37,781 bases of DNA from contig CAZCXZ010000019.1 of the NCBI GenBank assembly GCA_964502705.1, positions 1-37,781 of the forward strand. The letters run 5' to 3'. Source of the stretch: Berkiella sp964502705. GTDB taxonomy: Bacteria > Pseudomonadota > Gammaproteobacteria > Berkiellales > Berkiellaceae. Made by a program: the position numbers and the translations under genes. The notes below the pieces were generated by a model. That model worked only from the letters and a program-made list of their open reading frames with translations, was not told the origin of the DNA and searched no databases. This document shows positions 32,513 to 37,781 of this stretch, piece after piece (position 1 is the stretch's first letter; every line of letters starts with the position of its first letter).

Positions 32513-33214
32513 CTAGGGTTGATTTTCGTCGGATTTATAGTGTGCCTGATATACCGCTTCGGCACGCACCCAATCATCATAAGTATCAATATCCACCGCA
32601 CGCCACGCAGGGATCACATAACCAATGCCGCTGCTGTGGATCCGGGGGTTCTTTAACCAAGCCTGAGCGCCCCCCCAATAAAACTGCCCTGCGTCGTAGT
32701 AGGCTGGTTCGAGCGCCTGAGTTTTTGTAGTCTCATATTGGACATTGAAGGGTTGCATGGTACCGTCACTCATGCGCTTGAGCGCTCTCTGAATCGGAGA
32801 CGGGAACCCTGCAACAGGAAAGCAATAATCGGCCTTGTCTTCGCTGAGAACGGCAAGCGCCCCACGCAGGTCTTCGACTTGCATCAGGGGTACCCCCGGG
32901 TAGATGCAACACACCCGTTCAAACACCCACCCTAATGCCCTACACGCCTGAATGCCATGCGCAATAACCGGCGCCGTCGCCGCATCGTCACTAGCAAGTT
33001 CTGCAGTTCGTACAAATGGAGTTTCTGCGCCCCAACCACGTGCGATGAGTCCAATCTCCTCGTCGTCGGTGGATACGACAATATGCTCAAATAATCCAGA
33101 GGCCTTCGCCGCGCCAATGGCGTAAGCAATCATGGGCTTTCCATCAAAAAGTTTGATATTTTTGCGCGGGATTCGCTTACTACCGCCCCGGGCAGGAATG
33201 ATGGCGAGATTCAT
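32513..33214 (-). CDS. pseF: Pseudaminic acid cytidylyltransferase
   Basis: 233 residues from the ATG at 33214; the frame is open 19 codons further but the conserved sequence begins at MNLAIIPARGG. It forms CMP-pseudaminic acid from CTP. Motifs: AIIPARGGSKRIPRKNIKLF (residues 4-23) for CTP binding, IVVSTDDEEIGLIARGWGAE, and later AYYDAGQFYWGGAQAWL, a PseF-type C-terminal signature. Start and stop of an upstream small ORF overlap it by ATGA. Identification is firm. Confidence 0.95.
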   Translation of the reverse strand: MNLAIIPARGGSKRIPRKNIKLFDGKPMIAYAIGAAKASGLFEHIVVSTDDEEIGLIARGWGAETPFVRTAELASDDAATAPVIAHGIQACRALGWVFERVCCIYPGVPLMQVEDLRGALAVLSEDKADYCFPVAGFPSPIQRALKRMSDGTMQPFNVQYETTKTQALEPAYYDAGQFYWGGAQAWLKNPRIHSSGIGYVIPAWRAVDIDTYDDWVRAEAVYQAHYKSDENQP

Positions 33215-33324
33215 GCAACAACCAGCTTTTTCACCTGCATATCTAAAGCACTCCCGATCAGAATAACCCACTCAGATACGGTGGAAGTGATGCGGCAAAT
33301 TGCTTTTGCTGCCGTCCAGGTCAT
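33211..33324 (-). CDS. Possible 37-residue small protein between pseC and pseF
   Basis: Within the 121-bp gap after pseC, an ATG at 33324 opens a 37-codon frame ending in TGA that overlaps the pseF ATG as ATGA. GAGG, overlapping the pseC stop, lies 8-9 bases before the ATG, a good ribosome site. The predicted peptide has a hydrophobic middle (VSEWVILIGSALDMQV) and a basic tail (KKLVVA). It matches nothing I recognise. It may be a real small protein, a leader that couples pseF translation to pseC, or chance. Confidence 0.4.
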   Translation of the reverse strand: MTWTAAKAICRITSTVSEWVILIGSALDMQVKKLVVA

Positions 33325-33335
33325 TGTGTCGTACC

Positions 33336-34508
33336 TCAAAAAATGGTTTGATGGCCGATCGGCGTGGTCAAACGCTTCACAACTTCTTCCTGTTGCGCCC
33401 CTGTCAACGCCGGGTACATCGGCAGACTGATCGCCTCAGCGTAGTAACGTTCGGCTTCAGGGAAGTCTGCCGCATTAAAACCTTCGCGTGCGTAATAAGG
33501 ATGGTGATAGATTGGGATGTAGTGAAGGTTTACGCCAATACCCGCAACCCGCAGGCGCTCGAAAACTTCGCGATGGGTAACGTTCATGTAGGCGAGGTCC
33601 AGTCGTATCACATACAGATGCAGACCCGAATAGCTGTCAGAATGCTGCGCGGGCGTAGTAACCGGACAGCCCGACAACAATCGTTCGTAATTTTTTGCCA
33701 GCGCATGGCGCTTGGCGACCAACTCATCCAGGCGTTTCATCTGGCTGATCCCCAATGCCGCCTGGATATCTGTCATCCGATAATTAAAGCCCAGCTCAAT
33801 CTGCTGGTAGTACCATGGACCATCCGGCACATGCGTCATCTCGGCCGGATCGCGCGTTATCCCATGGCTGCGCAAACGCACCATATGATTCGCCAGAGCC
33901 AAGTCGTTGGTGAGCGCCATCCCCCCTTCGCCGGTCGTAATAATCTTGACAGGATGAAAACTGAACACAGTGATGTCGCTGTATCGGCAGTTCCCGATAG
34001 GTTCATCCTGGTAGCGACCGCCAATGGCGTGTGAGGCGTCTTCTATGATACGAAAACCGTATTTTTTGGAGAGCGTGTGGATGACTTCCATTTCACACGG
34101 CTGACCACAAAGATGAACTGGAATAACGACTTTCGGAAGTTTCCCAATAGTCGCGGCCCGTTCAAGCTTCTCGGCCAGCCTCGCTGCGCTGAGGTTGTAA
34201 GTGACTGGATCGACGTCAACAAAATCAACGTCCGCCCCACAATAACGGGCACAGTTGGCACTTGCGACAAAAGTTATTGGGGTGGTCCAGACAACATCCC
34301 CCGCACCCACACCAAGTGCCAAGCAGGCGATGTGCAAGGCAGATGTCGCACTGTTTACGGCTATCGCCCTCTGCGCACCGCAATGGTCAGCCACAGCCTT
34401 TTCAAACATCGGCACAGCCGGCCCTTGAGTCAGGAAGTCTGAGCGCAATACCTCCGCCACGGCTTCAACGTCTGCTTGGACGATATCTTGACGGCCGTAA
34501 GGCATCAT
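33336..34508 (-). CDS. pseC: UDP-4-amino-4,6-dideoxy-N-acetyl-L-altrosamine transaminase
   Basis: 390 residues, PLP-dependent, second step of pseudaminic acid synthesis: it aminates C4 of the 4-keto sugar produced by PseB. Motifs: YGRQDIVQADVEAVAEVL at the N-terminus (typical of PseC), AVNSATSALHIACLALGVG, IIEDASHAIGG, and VFSFHPVKIITTGEGGMAL with the Schiff-base Lys. AAGGAAAAGA before the ATG is a good ribosome site. PseB, the dehydratase that makes its substrate, is not encoded in this window, so the genome must carry it elsewhere, perhaps with flagellar genes. Confidence 0.94.
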   Translation of the reverse strand: MMPYGRQDIVQADVEAVAEVLRSDFLTQGPAVPMFEKAVADHCGAQRAIAVNSATSALHIACLALGVGAGDVVWTTPITFVASANCARYCGADVDFVDVDPVTYNLSAARLAEKLERAATIGKLPKVVIPVHLCGQPCEMEVIHTLSKKYGFRIIEDASHAIGGRYQDEPIGNCRYSDITVFSFHPVKIITTGEGGMALTNDLALANHMVRLRSHGITRDPAEMTHVPDGPWYYQQIELGFNYRMTDIQAALGISQMKRLDELVAKRHALAKNYERLLSGCPVTTPAQHSDSYSGLHLYVIRLDLAYMNVTHREVFERLRVAGIGVNLHYIPIYHHPYYAREGFNAADFPEAERYYAEAISLPMYPALTGAQQEEVVKRLTTPIGHQTIF

Positions 34509-34563
34509 TTCTTTTCCTTCTAAGAGCTAAAAACAGGCAACAACAAGCACACGCGAATCAACC

Positions 34564-35172
34564 TCAATAATTTGATCGAACATGCTCGCAAATAAGTTGT
34601 TCAAGCAATTTCACAAACTGGATGTTGCCCGGATCAAAACTCATGACCTTATCTGCGTAGAGTTGTCGCACTCTCTCCCATTCAGCAGAGTCAGTCGCAT
34701 ATACGTAGTCCATTACTCGACGAAACTGCAACTCATCAGCTTCGATAGTCCAAAAGGGGCCATTGTCGGGCAGCAGGGCCGGCCATCCGAACTTCATCGA
34801 TCCGTCGTTGAGCAAAGAGCTGCGACAAGAGAAAGCAGCGGTCTTTTTACCACGACCAATTGACTCCAAACCCAGTGTTGAATCAATAAATACAACTACG
34901 GCGGCGCTGTCCACCAATTCGTAGGAGCTATATGGGCCTGTTCGTGGCATATGTTCCCAATCATAGTCTGCTAAAAATGAGAGGAAAAAGTCTTGCTCTA
35001 GATGAGTATCAGACATACACCCGGAAATTTGCAAAAACATACCGTGGTCCCGACACCACTTTGCCAGAAATCGCAAAACACATTCTTCAGCCGCACAAAA
35101 GTTTTCCCAATAGACTGCTTTCCCATCCGCACCAATAATATGGAGACAATGCCAGTATTCACTTTGCGCACG
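34564..35172 (-). pseudogene. 5'-truncated transferase remnant (C-terminal part only)
   Basis: An open frame of about 202 codons begins right after an in-frame TAA at 35173, just past the ABC transporter stop, and has no ATG or GTG in its first part; the earliest plausible start is a TTG at 35076, giving 170 residues. The sequence is protein-like from the first codon, which suggests a lost N-terminus. YELVDSAAVVVFIDSTLGLESIGRGKKTAAFS and later NGPFWTIE resemble the C-terminal, donor-binding half of GT-B-like surface-carbohydrate transferases. Translation from TTG is possible, so expression is not excluded, but an intact enzyme is unlikely. Confidence 0.65.
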
Positions 35173-35180
35173 TTATTTAC

Positions 35181-36962
35181 TCACAAGCCAGACCATTCAA
35201 CAATCAGTTGATAGCTGCCACTTCGCTTGATCCTACCGTCTCCCAACTCCACAATTTGTGTGCAGTTTTTCAAGGTAGTCAGACGATGGGCAATCATAAG
35301 TATGGTCAGATCTTCACCAAGGCCTTCGATGGCTTGCATGACAGCTTGCTCGGTTTCACTGTCCAATGCGCTGGTGGCTTCGTCGAAAACAATAACGTCG
35401 GCTCGCTTGTAGAGTGCCCGGGCGATGCCGATGCGCTGGCGCTGACCGCCAGAAAGACGGACACCATGCTCTCCAACAAAGGTCTTGTATTGCTTTGGCC
35501 AGGTCGTGATGACCTCGTCTATCTGAGCCTTCCTTGCAGCCTCCCTGACCCGCTCCGGATCGATCAGGTCGCTCGGCACGCCAAAGGCAATATTTTCTTC
35601 AATGGTACTGTCCGCCAGAAAAATGGCTTGCGGCACATGCGCAATGTGGGCTTGCCACGCACGCCGATTGATCGCGGTGACCGGCAGGCCATCAATTTCG
35701 AGACCGCCATCACTCGGCTCCAGCAAGCCCATCACAATATCCAGGAGTGTGCTTTTTCCGCTTCCCGTGGTGCCGATGAAGCCGACACGGGCACCCTTCG
35801 CAATAGTCAGATTCAAGGCCTCAAGTACCCATGGATCCTGTTCATCGTAACGAAACGATAGCTGACTCAGGCGTATGTCTTTTCGAAACGGCAGGGGTTC
35901 AACCGGATGCTCTTTGGCATGGTCGGGTAGCGGCTGATCAAGCAGCCCGAGGGTATCCTGCAACGAGGCCTGTCCGCTACGAATTCCCGCCCATGCCCCA
36001 TAAGCCTGCTGCAACACAGGCAACAAGCGCTGGGCGCCAAGCGCCAGCGTTCCCAGCACCGGGATGGCTTTGGCGATTCCATCCGGTTGCTGGGCCAGGA
36101 CATATGCCAACCCGGCAATCAACAGCATGCCCAAAGCTTCAACGCCATGGCGCGGGCTCTGACTGATGAAGAGACCGTTACCCTGCGCACGCCTTAACGG
36201 CTGGTCCGCAGTGCTGTAGATTTGACAGTAAGCGGACTGGCTGCCATCGAGCAACACATCACGTATGCCGCCAAGCCCCTCCTGCAGGGATTTGATCACT
36301 TGCGTGGACTCGTGAGCGACGATCTGACTGTCGATGAGAAGGCGCTTGCGGGTGAGCCCGATGATGACCGCATAGATGGTCCCGAAGCCAGCGAATGCTG
36401 CGAGGGCGATCACTGGCTCCACAGCAAGCAAGGCGCCCAGGATGGCAACCAGCATCACGCAGCAACTCATGAGACTGAGTACCAGGGTCATGATGCCAAT
36501 TGCACCGTTGGTCTTGCTGGAGATCCCGTTGATGATTTCGCTGCTATTGCGCGCAACGTGCACTGCGTACGGCTGGTACAAGGTACGGCGGTAAATGCTG
36601 ATGCTGAGGTCGGCCCCGGTTGCATAGGACAAACGCGTGGTGGCCCACAACAAGAGCAGCCTCATCACGCCAGCCAGTATTGCCGCCAGACCAAAGGCGA
36701 CTGTCAAGGCCAGCAGCAGTAGGTCCGGCGAGGTCAGGCCGAGTTTTTGAATAAACGGCTGAATGGAAGGATTGCCAAAAACCCGATCGGGCGCAGTAAG
36801 CACGCCCAGGAAGGGCAAGATGGCCCCAATGCTCATGATCTCCGCAAAGGAGGCAAGGACCATCAACAGCAACAACAAGCCAAACTGCCCCCGGCGCCGC
36901 GGGGCGATATGACCCCAAAGTCGGCTGAGTAGGGTAAAGAGTGACTGAGGCGCCTGTGTCAC
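35181..36962 (-). CDS. ABC transporter, PglK/MsbA-like glycan flippase
   Basis: 593 residues starting at GTG 36962 with AGGTGG 7 bases upstream. The N-terminal half (about 20-320) has five or six hydrophobic spans; the C-terminal half is a complete ATPase: Walker A GFIGTTGSGKSTLLD (about 395), Q-loop HVPQAIFL, signature VRLSGGQRQRIGIARAL, Walker B VIVFDEATSALD and switch His in MIAHRLTTL. A single-chain half-transporter of the PglK/WlaB type flips lipid-linked oligosaccharides across the inner membrane. No Wzx, Wzy, Wzm or Wzt is visible, so this may be the exporter of the locus product. It follows manC by 24 bp. Confidence 0.92.
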   Translation of the reverse strand: MTQAPQSLFTLLSRLWGHIAPRRRGQFGLLLLLMVLASFAEIMSIGAILPFLGVLTAPDRVFGNPSIQPFIQKLGLTSPDLLLLALTVAFGLAAILAGVMRLLLLWATTRLSYATGADLSISIYRRTLYQPYAVHVARNSSEIINGISSKTNGAIGIMTLVLSLMSCCVMLVAILGALLAVEPVIALAAFAGFGTIYAVIIGLTRKRLLIDSQIVAHESTQVIKSLQEGLGGIRDVLLDGSQSAYCQIYSTADQPLRRAQGNGLFISQSPRHGVEALGMLLIAGLAYVLAQQPDGIAKAIPVLGTLALGAQRLLPVLQQAYGAWAGIRSGQASLQDTLGLLDQPLPDHAKEHPVEPLPFRKDIRLSQLSFRYDEQDPWVLEALNLTIAKGARVGFIGTTGSGKSTLLDIVMGLLEPSDGGLEIDGLPVTAINRRAWQAHIAHVPQAIFLADSTIEENIAFGVPSDLIDPERVREAARKAQIDEVITTWPKQYKTFVGEHGVRLSGGQRQRIGIARALYKRADVIVFDEATSALDSETEQAVMQAIEGLGEDLTILMIAHRLTTLKNCTQIVELGDGRIKRSGSYQLIVEWSGL

Positions 36963-36986
36963 GATAAAACCACCTGGCTGTTGGGC

Positions 36987-37781
36987 TTAGCGCCGTCCAT
37001 ACGTGTCTTCCATCCGCACGATGTCGTCTTCACCCAGATAGGAACCGGTCTGGACCTCAATCAGTTCCAGCGGGACCGTTCCCGGATTGGTCAACCGGTG
37101 AACTTGCCCTTGGGGAATGTAGGTGCTCTGGTTTTCAGTGAGAACCATGCGCTTGTCGCCATTGACGACTTCGGCGGTACCGCTCACGACCACCCAGTGT
37201 TCAGCGCGATGATGATGCATTTGCAAGGACAGCGATGCACCAGGCCGCACGGTAATGCGTTTGACCTGATGATTCCGACCCACATCAACGCTGTCATACC
37301 AGCCCCAAGGTCGCGCGACCAGACGGTGCTGCACAGCCTGTGACGCGTCGAGCGCCTCCAGCCTCGCAACCACCTCCTTGACAGCCTCCACATGACCCGC
37401 ATGCGCCACCAGCAAGGCATCAGGCGTGTCAATGATCAACAGATCCTGGGTCCCGAGGGCCACCACGGGACGCTTGCCACCTGCATGAATATAGGTATCA
37501 CGGGAATGCAGGTGATGGGCGTCCTGCTTCAGGCCTCCACTGCGGTTACCCTGCGCTTGCGGCTCGGCCAGTTCAGCCACGGCGCCCCAGCTACCCACAT
37601 CGCTCCAGACGCCGTCAAACGGGAACACCACGACGTTGTCGGCACGCTCCATCACGGCGTAGTCAATGGACTGGCTGCGGCAGGCAGCGAACACCTTCGC
37701 ATCGGGACGTGTAAACAAGCCATCCTGCTGCGACTGCTGCATGGCCGCCTTGCACACGCCCAGGATATCCGGCGCGTGGGC
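36987..37781 (-). CDS. manC: Mannose-1-phosphate guanylyltransferase/mannose-6-phosphate isomerase, C-terminal part
   Basis: The 5' part lies outside the window; 264 residues are present from 37781 in frame and the full protein is usually about 480. The product supplies GDP-mannose for Gmd. The visible part has the end of the nucleotidyltransferase domain (FPFDGVWSDVGSW) and, from about residue 140, the type II phosphomannose isomerase cupin: ARPWGWYDSVDVG, QVKRITVRPGASLSLQMHHH, EHWVVVSGTAEV, STYIPQGQVHRLTNPG and the final ELIEVQTGSYLGEDDIVR. Also known as XanB/AlgA/WbpW type. An internal GTG at 37757 is not the start. Confidence 0.95.
   Translation of the reverse strand, partial: AHAPDILGVCKAAMQQSQQDGLFTRPDAKVFAACRSQSIDYAVMERADNVVVFPFDGVWSDVGSWGAVAELAEPQAQGNRSGGLKQDAHHLHSRDTYIHAGGKRPVVALGTQDLLIIDTPDALLVAHAGHVEAVKEVVARLEALDASQAVQHRLVARPWGWYDSVDVGRNHQVKRITVRPGASLSLQMHHHRAEHWVVVSGTAEVVNGDKRMVLTENQSTYIPQGQVHRLTNPGTVPLELIEVQTGSYLGEDDIVRMEDTYGRR

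Noticed and set aside
33175..33190. GGCGGTAG on the minus strand, matching the ops/JUMPstart core that precedes RfaH-controlled polysaccharide operons.
   Set aside because: It lies inside pseF, encoding the conserved Arg-Gly-Gly-Ser-Lys CTP-binding loop, and is not at the front of an operon; the match is explained by coding.
33300..34034. 244-codon plus-strand frame.
   Set aside because: It is antisense to pseC, whose motifs are complete; the plus-strand protein has no recognisable domain.
35208..35861. 217-codon plus-strand frame.
   Set aside because: It is antisense to the ATPase domain of the ABC transporter, with Walker and signature motifs clear on the minus strand.

Overview
The window is a single 37.8-kb surface-polysaccharide (or protein-glycosylation) biosynthesis locus. 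Every gene I can support lies on the minus strand, so the locus reads from position 37781 down to 1, with mostly 4-bp ATGA overlaps or short spacers. The content (ManC-type GDP-mannose synthesis, Gmd, CDP-glucose enzymes, pseudaminic acid enzymes, FkbH/FkbM proteins) fits a Gram-negative bacterium, most likely a beta- or gammaproteobacterium of moderate GC. Two or three large transferases resemble families known from Leptospira O-antigen loci. I cannot name the species. Both ends are cut: manC lacks its 5' part and gmd its 3' part. I saw no RNA genes, IS elements, CRISPR arrays or origins.

Layout in transcription order. (1) 37781-34564: manC (GDP-mannose), a PglK-like ABC flippase and a 5'-truncated transferase remnant. 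(2) 34508-28384 and on to 26573: a pseudaminic acid module made of PseC, a possible 37-codon ORF, PseF, the amidotransferase trio WbpG/PseA + HisH + HisF (acetamido to acetamidino), PseG fused to a GNAT domain, PseI and an SpsF-like cytidylyltransferase. PseB is not in the window. (3) 26559-23410: an orphan GT-B-like transferase, a Gfo/Idh/MocA dehydrogenase and a DegT aminotransferase, a pair that can build an amino sugar. (4) 23318-18994: an acyl module of acyl carrier protein, AAC(3)-type acyltransferase, MaoC-like hotdog protein, methyltransferase and an FkbH-like protein, followed by an LIC12162-like transferase (18862-17096). (5) A 355-bp spacer. (6) 16740-8978: 2-hydroxyacid dehydrogenase, SDR, FkbM methyltransferase, HAD phosphatase, HpcH/HpaI aldolase, a second methyltransferase, a KdsB-like CMP-transferase and a large orphan transferase. 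This looks like an unusual route to a CMP-activated ulosonic acid. (7) 8911-4756: rfbG, an RmlC-like epimerase, rfbF, an SDR and a GT2, a CDP-6-deoxyhexose branch without rfbH. (8) 4731-1: a decaying end with a frameshifted methyltransferase, a polysaccharide deacetylase lacking its central part, an aminotransferase-FemAB fusion, an internally deleted SDR and gmd.

Together the genes would supply at least four kinds of activated sugar: a GDP-6-deoxy sugar, a CDP-6-deoxyhexose, CMP-pseudaminic acid (possibly acetamidino) and a second CMP-ulosonate, plus an ACP-borne acyl group for an amino sugar. The most unusual parts are the ACP acylation module, the aldolase/HAD/KdsB module, and the near absence of classical glycosyltransferases alongside several orphan transferases.
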